Positions 36,919 to 47,051 are shown, counted from the stretch's first letter. The stretch: 64,000 nt of DNA from Bacteroidota bacterium (GCA_018266765.1 JAFDZU010000022.1:39527-103526), one strand, 5' to 3'. Program-made: numbers and translations. Notes: generated by a model not told the origin, from the sequence alone.

Positions 36919-37800
36919 ATGTCATTATTGGATACAATCGGTGGAGCGCAAGAATTTGCTACATTGCCTGCAGTAGCTAGTCGTGTACTTGCTTTACTTG
37001 AAAATGATAATGCAGATTTGCGTGAAATAACTCAAGTTATAGAAACTGATGTATCATTAACTTTAAAAATCTTACAGATGGCAAATTCACCACTGTATGC
37101 AGTTCGTTCTTCTGTAACCTCTCTCAATCAAGCTGTTCTTGCCCTCGGTTTAAATCGCATTTCAAATATTGTGTTAAGTGTTTCAATCTTTAGTAAATTC
37201 ATGGTACTTTCACATGGCAAAAGTACACAATTTATGGATAAGTTTTGGCATCACTCTTCAAGTACGGGAATGGTTGCAAAATCACTTGCATCAAAAATTA
37301 AACGTTCATTTCGGGATGTAGAATTCATTGCCGGATTATTACATGACATAGGAAAAATGGCAATGATTCAATTTGACCCTAATCGGTATGAACAATCTTT
37401 ACAACTCATAACAGACAAAAACTTATCAGACCTTGAAGCTGAAATTGAAATTTTTGGAGTTGACCATCAAACAACCGGTGAATTGATAGCAAGACTATGG
37501 AAATTGCCAAAAGAAATCCAAACAATAGTAGGGCATCATCATCATCCTGAAGAGTTGTCAGATTTGCGCGAATTAACTTCAGTTGTACGAATTGCAGACT
37601 TGCTTTGCGAATTATGGGGGGCAGGTATAGGTGAAAAAATTGATGAAATTAATATCGTAGAACTACCTGCTTGGCAAGTACTTTGCGAGTCAATTCCTGC
37701 TCTGAAAACTCTCGATATTGAAATTTTTACATTTGAACTTGAAGAAGAATTTAATCGGGCCACCTCTTTTTTAAAACTAGTAACACAAGATGCAAATTAA
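36919..37800 (+). CDS. HDOD-domain signal-transduction protein
   Basis: 293 residues, almost entirely an HDOD domain (a relative of HD phosphohydrolases that often lacks activity and acts as a protein-binding signalling module). Seen: LPAVASRVLALLENDNADLREITQVIETDVSLT, the NSPLY motif near residue 56, an HD pair in GLLHDIGKMA (H142, D143), and VDHQTTGELIARLWKLP followed by GHHHHPEE. The retained HD and the His run suggest metal binding could persist. No output or sensor domain is fused. The lgt gene follows 40 bases later; the relationship is positional only. Confidence 0.92.
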   Translation: MSLLDTIGGAQEFATLPAVASRVLALLENDNADLREITQVIETDVSLTLKILQMANSPLYAVRSSVTSLNQAVLALGLNRISNIVLSVSIFSKFMVLSHGKSTQFMDKFWHHSSSTGMVAKSLASKIKRSFRDVEFIAGLLHDIGKMAMIQFDPNRYEQSLQLITDKNLSDLEAEIEIFGVDHQTTGELIARLWKLPKEIQTIVGHHHHPEELSDLRELTSVVRIADLLCELWGAGIGEKIDEINIVELPAWQVLCESIPALKTLDIEIFTFELEEEFNRATSFLKLVTQDAN

Positions 37801-37840
37801 CTATTCAAAAATAATCACTTTAATATAAGAAAGTAAATAT

Positions 37841-38653
37841 ATGTATCCAGAAATCGGCAAAATCGGACCAATTCCAATCCATAGTTTTGGCTTGATGGTT
37901 GCCATAGCTTTTCTTACCGCAAATTATTTATTTACAAAAGAAGTAAAACGCCGTGGATATGGAGAAGATGTTGCTTCAGTCGTCACATTTTTTGCATTTA
38001 TAGGCGGACTTTTAGGAGCGAAACTCTTTCATCTGTTAGAAAATTTCAATGAGTTTTTGGCAAATCCGGTAGAATCATTATTTAATCCCGGAGGTCTAAC
38101 ATTTTATGGTGGATTAATACTTTCAATTACTTTTATATATATATATAGTAAGCGAAAGAAAATTAATTTCCTTACTTTGGCAGATGCAGCTGCTCCGTCA
38201 CTCATATTGGCGTATGGAATTGGAAGAATAGGATGTCAACTCGCCGGAGATGGAGACTACGGTATTCCAACTAATCTTCCATGGGCAATGGGCTATCCTA
38301 ATGGATATGTTTCAACATTATCAGCAAAAAATATGGAGTTAGTAGAATATTTCAAGCATATTTTCCCCGGAAGTGCAGTTCCGGTTGATATAAAAGTTCA
38401 TCCTGCACCAGTATATGAAACCCTTATTTCGGTAGTTTGTTTTGTAATTTTATGGAAATTTCGTAAAAAACCAAATGTAGCCGGTTGGTTATTTGGATTG
38501 TATCTCATTTTGGCTGGCTTAGAACGGTTTGGAGTAGAATTCATAAGAATCAATCCATTGTATGCCGGTCTCTCCCAAGCACAATGGATTTCTATTGTTA
38601 TGATGTTATTAGGTAGTTGGATGATGTGGAAAAAGCTAGAAACTACTGTTTAA
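37841..38653 (+). CDS. lgt: Lgt, prolipoprotein diacylglyceryl transferase
   Basis: Inner-membrane enzyme that moves a diacylglyceryl group from phosphatidylglycerol to the lipobox cysteine of prolipoproteins. The 270-residue protein has about seven membrane helices and the conserved segments IHSFGLM (about 14-20), GGLTFYGG (about 84-91), the signature-like YGIGRIGCQLAGDGDYG (about 124-140), HPAPVYE and ERFGVEFIR. The signature carries C-Q-L-A-G-D in place of the common N-F-x-N-G-E, a variant I associate with this part of the tree but cannot check. It supports the lipoproteins encoded in this window (PstS-like, haloperoxidase-like). Confidence 0.95.
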   Translation: MYPEIGKIGPIPIHSFGLMVAIAFLTANYLFTKEVKRRGYGEDVASVVTFFAFIGGLLGAKLFHLLENFNEFLANPVESLFNPGGLTFYGGLILSITFIYIYSKRKKINFLTLADAAAPSLILAYGIGRIGCQLAGDGDYGIPTNLPWAMGYPNGYVSTLSAKNMELVEYFKHIFPGSAVPVDIKVHPAPVYETLISVVCFVILWKFRKKPNVAGWLFGLYLILAGLERFGVEFIRINPLYAGLSQAQWISIVMMLLGSWMMWKKLETTV

Positions 38654-38660
38654 AATCAAT

Positions 38661-38696
38661 AAAAAGCCACTAAATATTTTAACTTAGTGGCTTTTT
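38661..38696 (+). terminator. Perfect bidirectional terminator between lgt and lon
   Basis: AAAAAGCCACTAA (38661-38673) and TTAGTGGCTTTTT (38684-38696) form a 13-bp perfect inverted repeat with A and T runs at the ends, so it can end transcription from both converging genes. Confidence 0.92.
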
Positions 38697-38726
38697 AATA
38701 TTAAAAGAAATAATAATAATTCTGCT

Positions 38727-41192
38727 TTACTTTTTAGTTTCAGTACGAAAAGCATACGGTAAAGCTTCGGAAAGATGTCCCACCGGAACAATTTGAAGCC
38801 CGTTTGTGATAATAGGGTTAATCTCTGAAATATCCTGTTGATTGTCTTTTGGAATTAACACCGTTGTAATTCCTTTTCGTTTAGCTGCCAAAAGTTTTTC
38901 ATTCAAACCGCCGATTGGCAGAATATTTCCACGTAAAGTAATTTCACCTGTCATTGCCAAATCTCCTCTTAAAGGTCTTGATGAAGCCGCTGAAATCAAT
39001 GCTAGTGACATCGTAATTCCGGCAGATGGCCCGTCTTTTGGAATTGCTCCTTCAGGTGCATGAATGTGAATTTCTTTGTCTTTGGCAAAATTCTCAGGTA
39101 CACCGAGAGCATACCAATTAGAACGCACATACGAAAGTGCCGCGGTTGCTGATTCTTTCATTACATCACCAAGTTTTCCGGTTAATGTAAGCTTTTCTGC
39201 TCCGGGCATAATTGTTACTTCAACCGGCAATGTGTCACCACCCATACTTGTCCATGCAAGACCGGTCGCTACACCAATTTTATCGTTTAATTCATCATTT
39301 TTATCTCTAAACTTAGGATTCTTAAGAAATTTCACAACAACATCTTCATCAATGACTACTTTTTTCTTTTTAGGAAGTTTAAATTGAGGTTGTTTTGAGC
39401 CATTTTTAGATTCTTTAGTAGATTTTTTAGCAGCTTTTGCATTTTCTTTTGTTTCAAATTCTTGAACAAGTTCTTTAGCAACTTTACGAAGAACAGAACT
39501 TATCTCTCGCTCAACATTACGTACTCCTGCTTCGCGTGTATATTCACGTATAATTTTTATTAATGCTTTATCTGTAAAAGTTATGTTTACAGATTCAAGT
39601 CCGAATTCACGAAGAAGTTTTGGAATGATGTGTCGTTTTGCAATTTCGAGTTTGTCATGGTCTAAATAACTTGAAATATCAATAACTTCCATTCTATCCA
39701 GTAAAGGAGCAGGGATGTCATATTTTACATTTGCAGTAGTTATGAATAATACATTTGACAAGTCATAATCTATTTCAAGATAGTGATCGTTAAACGTTGA
39801 ATTTTGTTCTGGGTCTAAAACTTCGAGTAACGCAGAAGAAGGATCGCCTCGAAAATCCATCGACATTTTATCAACTTCATCCAGAAGAATAACAGGATTT
39901 ATTGCTCCGGCTTTCTTCATCGAAGCAATAATTTTACCGGGCATTGAACCAATATACGTTCTTCGATGTCCACGAATTTCTGCTTCATCTCTGACTCCAC
40001 CAAGGGAAATACGAACAAATTTTCTACCCAAAGCTCGTGCTATTGATTTACCGAGCGATGTTTTACCAACACCCGGAGGTCCAACTAAACATAATATTTG
40101 TCCACGCAACGAACCTACAATATTCAAAACAGAAATATATTCTAATATTCTTTCTTTTGGCTTTTCAAGGTCGTAATGATCTTCATTTAAAATAGTTCGT
40201 ACATGCTCAATACGAATATTATCAACTGTTTTAATTGACCAAGGCAATGAAGTCAATGTATCAATATAAGAACGAATTACACTGAATTCAGGTGACATCG
40301 TTGGAGTTTTCTTGAGTTTCTCGAGTTCCTCATCAGCACGTGCTAAAGCATGTTCTGGCATCTTAGCATTGTCTATTGCTTCTCGAATTGCAGAAATTTC
40401 GGGATTAAGCTCATCGTCTTCATCGAGCTCTTTCTGAAGTGTGCGGATTTGTTCTTGAATAAAATATTTCTTTTGTGTTTTTTGAATAGTATCATGAACT
40501 TTTTCATCGAGTTCTTCTTCAAGTTTTAATACTTCAAGTTCTTCACTCATCATTGAAATTAATTCAAAATACTGGTCTTTTAAATTTGTTTTTTCGATTA
40601 TTCTCTGTTTGTTTTCAGCTTTATGCTGCAAGTTAGCAGCTGCATAATAGAGTTTTCGTGAACTGTCATCAAGATTCTCGAAAGCGGCTACTACTTCCGG
40701 TGGTAGATTTCGATTGGACTTTACGTAATCACTAAACATTTCAGAACTTCGCCGAACCATTGCCTGCAATTCTGTATCTTTTTCGTCGTATTTCGACTGG
40801 ATAATTTCAACTTTTGCTTCAAGATTATCAGAATTCTTAACAATCCCTATAATTTTTGCCTGAAACACACCTTCGACCAATACTTTAAGCAAATTATTTG
40901 GTAATCTTAATACTTGAAGGATTTTTGCAACCGTTCCGAATTTGTTTATATCATTATGGGTTGGTTCTTCTACCGAGGGATCTTTTTGAGATGCGACGAA
41001 GATAAATTTCTCACGTTCCATCGCTTCTGCAACTGCTTTTAAAGAAGAAGATCTACCAATTAAAACCGGAAATATCATGTGAGGGAATAATACTACATCA
41101 CGTAAAGGAAGAATTGTTAGTTTCTTTGGAATTGTTGAGTCTTTTTTATCGTTATTTATAAGAGAAGATAGGATATCATCATTGATTGGCAT
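38727..41192 (-). CDS. lon: Lon, ATP-dependent serine protease
   Basis: Cytoplasmic AAA+ protease of 821 residues that degrades damaged and regulatory proteins. Seen: an N-terminal Lon substrate-binding domain (LPLRDVVLFPHMIFPVLIGR) up to about 230, a coiled-coil stretch (about 205-290), Walker A GPPGVGKT near residue 370, Walker B with LLDEVDKM, sensor FITTANV, and a proteolytic domain with the catalytic serine in DGPSAGITM near 722 and the lysine in GGLNEKLLAAKRKG near 765. A Lys-rich insert (KAAKKSTKESKNGSKQPQFKLPKKKK) lies between the ATPase and protease domains, longer than in typical Lon. It is followed by a perfect terminator shared with lgt. Confidence 0.97.
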   Translation of the reverse strand: MPINDDILSSLINNDKKDSTIPKKLTILPLRDVVLFPHMIFPVLIGRSSSLKAVAEAMEREKFIFVASQKDPSVEEPTHNDINKFGTVAKILQVLRLPNNLLKVLVEGVFQAKIIGIVKNSDNLEAKVEIIQSKYDEKDTELQAMVRRSSEMFSDYVKSNRNLPPEVVAAFENLDDSSRKLYYAAANLQHKAENKQRIIEKTNLKDQYFELISMMSEELEVLKLEEELDEKVHDTIQKTQKKYFIQEQIRTLQKELDEDDELNPEISAIREAIDNAKMPEHALARADEELEKLKKTPTMSPEFSVIRSYIDTLTSLPWSIKTVDNIRIEHVRTILNEDHYDLEKPKERILEYISVLNIVGSLRGQILCLVGPPGVGKTSLGKSIARALGRKFVRISLGGVRDEAEIRGHRRTYIGSMPGKIIASMKKAGAINPVILLDEVDKMSMDFRGDPSSALLEVLDPEQNSTFNDHYLEIDYDLSNVLFITTANVKYDIPAPLLDRMEVIDISSYLDHDKLEIAKRHIIPKLLREFGLESVNITFTDKALIKIIREYTREAGVRNVEREISSVLRKVAKELVQEFETKENAKAAKKSTKESKNGSKQPQFKLPKKKKVVIDEDVVVKFLKNPKFRDKNDELNDKIGVATGLAWTSMGGDTLPVEVTIMPGAEKLTLTGKLGDVMKESATAALSYVRSNWYALGVPENFAKDKEIHIHAPEGAIPKDGPSAGITMSLALISAASSRPLRGDLAMTGEITLRGNILPIGGLNEKLLAAKRKGITTVLIPKDNQQDISEINPIITNGLQIVPVGHLSEALPYAFRTETKK

Positions 41193-41314
41193 TGGTTTTC
41201 CTTGATGTTAGAGTTGAGTTGTCTTTTTTAATTTATTATTTAATTTACAGCTCTATGACGCTTTTACAGCAATTTTAATTTTTGAGTGATACTTAATTTA
41301 AAGTTGAAATGTCC

Positions 41315-42472
41315 TCAATTATGTGATTTACGCTTTTTATAAATACTATAAATAAAACTCATCCAGAGTAATAGCCAACCAATTCTCCAAAGCCAAGTTT
41401 TACTTAGATTTTCAGTTGAATGTAGAGAAATAATTGCTCCATTATCAGTGCGAAATATTGGATTTAACCACATACATGAACCATTTGTAAATACTTTAAT
41501 TCGTATATATGTGTCATTTTGTGAAAATGTATAGTTAGAAGTTTTAGTTTTATAATCAGTTGCTTTCAATTGTCCTTTTTGACCAATAAATTGAATAGAA
41601 TCTGCAGGTGATTCACATGTAATTTTACATTGCAAATTATCAGTTTTTAAAGACAATAGCTTATTTTGATTCAATCCATACTTTCCTTCAACTCCATAGC
41701 TTTTCCCATTCTTTAATGCTTCCACAATCTCACTTCGGTTCGGCTTTGAAGCAATCATTGTCCAACAAACTCCTGTTTCACCGTTTGCCTTAACATTATG
41801 AGAATCATCATCTGCAATTATCCATGCCGATCTACCGGCAGAGAGAGCAGAATCCCATGCAGATTCAGAAGTTCTATAATGATTAAGCACTTCGATACAA
41901 TCGTAATCTGTTAATTGTGTGAAATCATTTGGCTCGAAACTGTTCCTAAATTTTGGGTGAGCAATTGCAAGAACATCAATTGTTGGTTTGAGTCGAAAAA
42001 TCATATCTTGTTTTTGGTGTATTGATTGAAATAATAAGTAATCCCAGCACGTTACTTCCTTTGCACCAATACAAACATGATGTCTTTTCCATAGATTATA
42101 ACCATGTTCATAGACGGGTACATACCCTGAATCTGAACCAAAAGTAGAATTTATAGTTTGATAGTTGGATATACCTATAACATCATAATTCATAGATTTA
42201 TATCCTAAAAAGAGGTCTTGCTCAGTGCTGTGACCATCTGTTACACCACTATAAGCATGTGAATGTGCGTGAAAATTTGCCTTGATAAATCGAGTTTCTT
42301 TGGAAACAGAATTGTAAGGATTATAAAGTTTATTTCCTGAAAAAGGAATTGAAGGAGGAAAATCGTAAAATGAAGCAAAACTATAAGGAAATAGGGTTAC
42401 TACAACTGATATTGTAATTAAAAAAAGTAAGAAATTTGTTAACCATCGAATTAATCCACGAAAAAATTTCAT
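41315..42472 (-). CDS. PHP-domain-like membrane-anchored protein
   Basis: 385 residues from ATG 42472 (the longer alternative starts with TTG at 42514). An N-terminal membrane helix (about 8-28) precedes a PHP-type metal-dependent phosphoesterase-like domain: KANFHAHSHAYSGVTDGHST, YDVIGISNYQ, CIEVLNHY, and ADDDSHNVK. These match HxH, D/N, and DDxH metal sites of the PHP superfamily in relaxed form. A beta-rich segment and a second membrane helix (about 362-380) with basic tail KKRKSHN follow. The catalytic domain would be extracytoplasmic. Substrate unknown. It is divergent from the propeller-like gene next door. Confidence 0.78.
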   Translation of the reverse strand: MKFFRGLIRWLTNFLLFLITISVVVTLFPYSFASFYDFPPSIPFSGNKLYNPYNSVSKETRFIKANFHAHSHAYSGVTDGHSTEQDLFLGYKSMNYDVIGISNYQTINSTFGSDSGYVPVYEHGYNLWKRHHVCIGAKEVTCWDYLLFQSIHQKQDMIFRLKPTIDVLAIAHPKFRNSFEPNDFTQLTDYDCIEVLNHYRTSESAWDSALSAGRSAWIIADDDSHNVKANGETGVCWTMIASKPNRSEIVEALKNGKSYGVEGKYGLNQNKLLSLKTDNLQCKITCESPADSIQFIGQKGQLKATDYKTKTSNYTFSQNDTYIRIKVFTNGSCMWLNPIFRTDNGAIISLHSTENLSKTWLWRIGWLLLWMSFIYSIYKKRKSHN

Positions 42473-42592
42473 AATAATACAATGTAATAATGACTCATTT
42501 ATTTTAGAGAACAATCCGACGATTTGTAAGTGTTGATGTTTTGTAATAATAATAAATAGTAATTAAGATTCAAGTAATTTATAAAGTAATTC

Positions 42593-42606
42593 GTTGTACA
42601 TACAAC
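42593..42606. promoter_or_regulatory. Palindrome GTTGTA-CA-TACAAC just before a start codon
   Basis: Perfect 6-bp inverted repeat with two central bases, ending two bases before ATG 42609. It shares the core TTGTA-NA-TACAA with the palindrome at 63889-63904. It may be an operator or a leader structure; nothing here proves either. Confidence 0.4.
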
Positions 42607-42608
42607 AC

Positions 42609-43904
42609 ATGAACAGAAATTTAGTTTTTATGCTTTATACTCCTATATTTTTCAGAAATATTATTCGTAAAATATTTATTACTATTTGTTGCATTGTATG
42701 CTCTAATAGTTTATTATTACAAGCTCTTGCGGCGGATAAATGTAAAGATTACAGATTGCTTGATGGTGCTGATTCAGTTATAAATTACGGAATGGATACA
42801 ACAGACCACTGGTGGGCAATTACTAAGCCATTTTCAGGTCAATATCGTCTTATCGTTGATGGAATATCAAGTGTAAATGTCTATGAAAACATCAAACAAC
42901 CGGTTTTCTCTCCTGATGGAAATCATTGGGCGGCTTTTGGTTATAGAACTTCCGGTTGGGAACTTATTACCGAAAAAAAAATTATTCGTTCTACAGCTAC
43001 AAATGCGGGAGAAATAGCTTTCAGTCAAAACGGAACGATGGCATATTCGTTATTTGATGGAGACTTAGAGACAATTTACTTGGAAAATAATCGATATTTG
43101 GCACAAAACAGACGAAGCCAACTTTCACTCAGCTATAATGGTTCAATTATTAGTTATGTATGTGCGCGATTTGGTGGTCAATTCATTCGGACAAATGGAG
43201 TGGACGGCACACAATTCGATGAAATCAAACTACAAGGAATTTGGAGTGATGGAAATCCATTCTACGCCGGAAGACAAGGACGTTATTGGAAAATATATAA
43301 AGCCGACCAAGAAATCTCAGGAAGCTATGAGTCAATTACAGAAATGGCAATAAATCCGTTTGGAACAAATGGAGCGGCAGTATGCAACGGACAGCAAAGT
43401 GCTGAGGTGTTTCTTTATTCTGATGAATATTTTCAACCTCTTGAAAGTAAACGATATGATAGAATTGAACAGTTAGTTCTTCATCCATATTTACCGATGG
43501 TTGGTTTTAAAGGTGTGGTCAATAATATTGCAAAAATAGTATTAAACAGAACAGAATATGACGCAGGCAAAGAAGCAAGTCCTCCTTTTTTTACATGCGA
43601 TGGTTCGGAGTTTATTTATTTCGGATTTGATGTTGATTTCTTCGTTTCACTTAATGGCAAAAAATATATTCAAGAATCAAATGTTTCATTGGGGCAACAG
43701 TACGCAGTGATGCCTGGAAGTATGACGTTTGCATATTCTACAAATTCTGCTATGGTTGTACGAGAAATTGAAAAAAACTATAGTTATTCCGGGAGAATGT
43801 TCGATCAAGCAATTCCACCACGCTATAATCGCCGCCGAGAACAATATGAAACTCTTGCATTGATTGGAAATAGATTGATTCTTTTAGTATGTAAAATGAA
43901 TTAA
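42609..43904 (+). CDS. Secreted beta-propeller-like protein, unrecognised
   Basis: 431 residues from ATG 42609 (42594 is TTG; ATG 42630 is a further alternative). A signal sequence (FFRNIIRKIFITICCIVCSNSLLLQALAA, seen in part) precedes a repetitive region of short beta motifs such as FSPDGNHWAAFGYRTSGWELI, FSQNGTMAYSLFDG, LSYNGSIISYV and NPFGTNGAAVCNG, the pattern of WD40/TolB-type propeller blades. I do not recognise the family. Several cysteines occur. No catalytic motif is seen. The start is immediately behind a 14-base palindrome. It converges on the VIT/vWA gene. Confidence 0.6.
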   Translation: MNRNLVFMLYTPIFFRNIIRKIFITICCIVCSNSLLLQALAADKCKDYRLLDGADSVINYGMDTTDHWWAITKPFSGQYRLIVDGISSVNVYENIKQPVFSPDGNHWAAFGYRTSGWELITEKKIIRSTATNAGEIAFSQNGTMAYSLFDGDLETIYLENNRYLAQNRRSQLSLSYNGSIISYVCARFGGQFIRTNGVDGTQFDEIKLQGIWSDGNPFYAGRQGRYWKIYKADQEISGSYESITEMAINPFGTNGAAVCNGQQSAEVFLYSDEYFQPLESKRYDRIEQLVLHPYLPMVGFKGVVNNIAKIVLNRTEYDAGKEASPPFFTCDGSEFIYFGFDVDFFVSLNGKKYIQESNVSLGQQYAVMPGSMTFAYSTNSAMVVREIEKNYSYSGRMFDQAIPPRYNRRREQYETLALIGNRLILLVCKMN

Positions 43905-43968
43905 AATCCAATAATATCGTTCGTCGTTAAATCAAACTCTTTTGGTTAATAACTAAATTAAAAGTTCA

Positions 43969-46900
43969 TTACTCAAATGTAAACTCACCGACATCTATCA
44001 ATTCTTTTGGGTTTTTGAGTCGCAAAGTGATTGTTTTCTTCTCTTCGCGTCCTGTCATATATCTTGTATAAAGTTCGAGTTGAATAGTTGTTGCACCGGC
44101 AATTTTCTGCTGTTGCGAACCGTAATACTGAACTTTTACTTGATATTTTCCGGCAAGAGCTTTTTTAAGTATAAATTCTTCGGGGCCATAACCACCTGTC
44201 ATATCTCGTGATAGATGACCTCCAATTTCTGTATTTGGATGACTGTAAAAACATTTTTCATTACTTGGGTCAAACACCCATAAATCCATATCACAATTAT
44301 CTGCATCCCAATTCAGAACCACTCGAACATCTACCGGCATTGCAAAAATAAACCGTTTATCATAACGAGTTGTATTTAGTTTGTTGATTGCTTTTGTAAG
44401 TATGTTATTCCATTCATTGAGTGCAATAAGTTCCACTTCAGGAAAACGCGCATCCCACTTTTTGGTTATTACTTTATAAAGAGTATCTGCCGCTTCTTGA
44501 TATTGTTTGTTTTCGGCAAGTGCCAAGCTCAAATCTCGATAGGATTGCGGCTCTTCTTCTCGCATTTCGAGTACATCTCTAAATACATCAATTGCAAGGG
44601 AAATATATCCTAATTGTTCTAATCTGTGAGCAAGGACTCGGAGTAATTGGTGATTTTCAAGCTCCATTTCTGCAATATTCGAGAGAATCCGTAGTGCAAG
44701 AGTTTTGTTATTCCTTTCTGAAAAGAAATCAGCACAATCCATGAAAAACCCAGGGTTTGTACCGTATTCTTTTTTAAGTTCAAGATAAACGGAGTATTCA
44801 TCACCCGCACTTGCTTTTTGTAATTCTTGAATATAAGGAGTATTCGCATCCCATTTTTTGAGAGTAATTGATGCAGAAAGGGGATTTGCTTCTTGAATCT
44901 TAGCTATACCTGATTCATTTACGTACATACCTCGACCATTTGCGACCTCTAGACGTTGATTGGTTTCTGTAACACTTAAAATTCTTGAATTTGAAACAGC
45001 ACCTTCAGCAATTCTTGGAGCTGGAAATTCATTTTCACCGTTAGAATTTATTACTGTACTTTGCTCATCTTCAAAGCTTGGATTACGTGTTAATCTTCTT
45101 ATTAATCCACTACTATCTTTACTTTTAAATTTTTTAATCGGTTCAAAGGTTTTATTCCACCATTCTTTTCGTTGTTTGAAAAGATTGAGAACCATAGTTG
45201 TATGTGAAGTATCTTCGATTGTTTGTTTCTTGTTTAAATCAGAGATACGAGTGTTGTATAATTGTTTTAAACTGTCTTCATACGGTATGATTTGATGTAC
45301 AACATAATCTTCAATTCTATCAAGAACTAAGAGTGAAGTATTCCTTGTTACGATTGAGAATTGCTTTCCAAGTTCTGTTATCGCATTTTTATTGGTTTTA
45401 TATCGCATATCAAGTTCTGCAATCTTTTTTTGAGCCCAAAGTCGAGGCAACATTGTAGTTTTAACTGATTGAGAATTTGCATCAAGTCTAATTTTTTCAG
45501 TATGTTTTATTGTTTTGCCGAACCCGAAATTTAGGATGATTTCAGATTTATCTGCTTGTAATTTACCGCAAATCATTATAGTTCCATTCACAGGTGTCGA
45601 AATGCTTGGATAGACATCTTCAATCGAGTTTACATCGTAAACAGCAGAAAGAAATGAATAAGTTAATTCTTGAATGCGAGAAGCGGCTTGCTGGTTGTCT
45701 AGGGTTGTTAAGTCAATGTAGTTACCACCTGTTTGCCGAGTAATGTATTGTAAATAAGAATGTTCGGCATGTTGAGATGAATTGATTGAAATTATTGGAG
45801 TGGTCGAAGTCTGTAATTCAGATTTTCCAAAGGTTGAAATTCCGTCCGAGAACAGCAGAAATTCATCACAAGTATAGTTCTTCAGGTTGAGTGTACCATA
45901 TTGTGTTCCACCATCATAAACAATTGAACTTAACTTTGTTTTTAAAGAATTCCAATTACCATTTGATATAACAAAGTATTCGGGTTTATCAATTTCATTG
46001 CTAAACGTAACTAATTGAACCGAACAATTTCCAATTTTTTTGAAATAAGTATCGAGCAAGATTAATTCACGTTCTTTATCTCTGTTAGTTCCAGAACCGG
46101 AAGCATCCCAAAGTAAACAAATGCGTTTAGGAAGTTGTTTTGATGAAGTAAATGGTGGGGGAGTAGCTGTAATCGTAAAGTATTTTTGATTGTCAAGTGT
46201 TTCGATATATGCTGTTGATTTTGCAGTAAATTTAGGAATAGTCAGTTCAAGTGCTTGACCTGCTCTATAATTAGAGTGATTAATTCTTAGAGCAAAACTA
46301 CCATCATTTTCCGTTTCAAAGTTTCCTGTCGAAGGACTTGAAATTATTATTGGCTTAAATGTAGAATAAACTTCTGCTGTTAGTGAGAATTTTGATAATG
46401 TATCTTTAAAATCAAGCGGAAGCAGATATTTAGAATCTCCTTCACTATCACCGACAAGCTCTTGTTGATAGGCGATAAGTATTTTCTTAATTCCTTTGGC
46501 AGGTATTGGATAAACTCTTGTTTTAAAAGAATTTCCACGTGTTAGCTCCAAAAGTCCCGGATCAATATTTTTACGAACAGTTTCTTCAAAAATAACTCTA
46601 CCTTTTGCTTTTTCGACAACGACACCTTCTCTTAATGTACCGTTTACATCCATTGCAAACCGAGTAATAAATTGACCTTCACCAAGCGGAAAATTTAATT
46701 CACCTTCCAGAATTCGATTTTGGTCGTTTCTGAATGTAATTTCCATCGTTGTCAAAGCCATAGTAGCGATAACCTTTACAGATACGGACACTTCATCAAT
46801 ATGAAGTGGGATTGAAAGTCCTTTATCATCTTTAAATATAATTACGGGTGGGTGAATATTAGATTTGCGAATGAGATTGTTTCTTGTTGTATCTACTTTT

Positions 46901-46992
46901 TGAGGAGTATCAAGTTGCAATGCAGTATGTGGCAATTGAGTAAAAATTCCAACGATTACAGTAGAGACAACCGACCAAAGAATGGAGCTCAT
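43969..46992 (-). CDS. VIT / von Willebrand A / TPR / DUF2135 protein
   Basis: 1007 residues with an N-terminal signal anchor (about 3-25). The order of domains is: VIT (about 60-180, with ILEGELNFPLGEGQFITRFAM and EKAKGRVIFEE), a vWA domain with a MIDAS-like DxSxS (D296-A-S-G-S300), TPR-like helices (about 745-870), and a C-terminal DUF2135 (about 895-990, VVLNWDADNCDMDLWVFDP and HPNTEIGGHLSRDMTGGYGPEEF). Such proteins, found in several Bacteroidota, are probably surface or periplasmic scaffolds, but no function is proven. The vWA domain is interrupted and short, so metal binding is uncertain beyond the DxSxS. It follows the 298-residue T9SS cargo gene on the same strand, 59 bases away. Confidence 0.85.
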   Translation of the reverse strand: MSSILWSVVSTVIVGIFTQLPHTALQLDTPQKVDTTRNNLIRKSNIHPPVIIFKDDKGLSIPLHIDEVSVSVKVIATMALTTMEITFRNDQNRILEGELNFPLGEGQFITRFAMDVNGTLREGVVVEKAKGRVIFEETVRKNIDPGLLELTRGNSFKTRVYPIPAKGIKKILIAYQQELVGDSEGDSKYLLPLDFKDTLSKFSLTAEVYSTFKPIIISSPSTGNFETENDGSFALRINHSNYRAGQALELTIPKFTAKSTAYIETLDNQKYFTITATPPPFTSSKQLPKRICLLWDASGSGTNRDKERELILLDTYFKKIGNCSVQLVTFSNEIDKPEYFVISNGNWNSLKTKLSSIVYDGGTQYGTLNLKNYTCDEFLLFSDGISTFGKSELQTSTTPIISINSSQHAEHSYLQYITRQTGGNYIDLTTLDNQQAASRIQELTYSFLSAVYDVNSIEDVYPSISTPVNGTIMICGKLQADKSEIILNFGFGKTIKHTEKIRLDANSQSVKTTMLPRLWAQKKIAELDMRYKTNKNAITELGKQFSIVTRNTSLLVLDRIEDYVVHQIIPYEDSLKQLYNTRISDLNKKQTIEDTSHTTMVLNLFKQRKEWWNKTFEPIKKFKSKDSSGLIRRLTRNPSFEDEQSTVINSNGENEFPAPRIAEGAVSNSRILSVTETNQRLEVANGRGMYVNESGIAKIQEANPLSASITLKKWDANTPYIQELQKASAGDEYSVYLELKKEYGTNPGFFMDCADFFSERNNKTLALRILSNIAEMELENHQLLRVLAHRLEQLGYISLAIDVFRDVLEMREEEPQSYRDLSLALAENKQYQEAADTLYKVITKKWDARFPEVELIALNEWNNILTKAINKLNTTRYDKRFIFAMPVDVRVVLNWDADNCDMDLWVFDPSNEKCFYSHPNTEIGGHLSRDMTGGYGPEEFILKKALAGKYQVKVQYYGSQQQKIAGATTIQLELYTRYMTGREEKKTITLRLKNPKELIDVGEFTFE

Positions 46993-47051
46993 AATTGATC
47001 CTTTCGCAAAGAGTATAGAGAAATTATTAAAATAAATATATCGTGCAGAAG

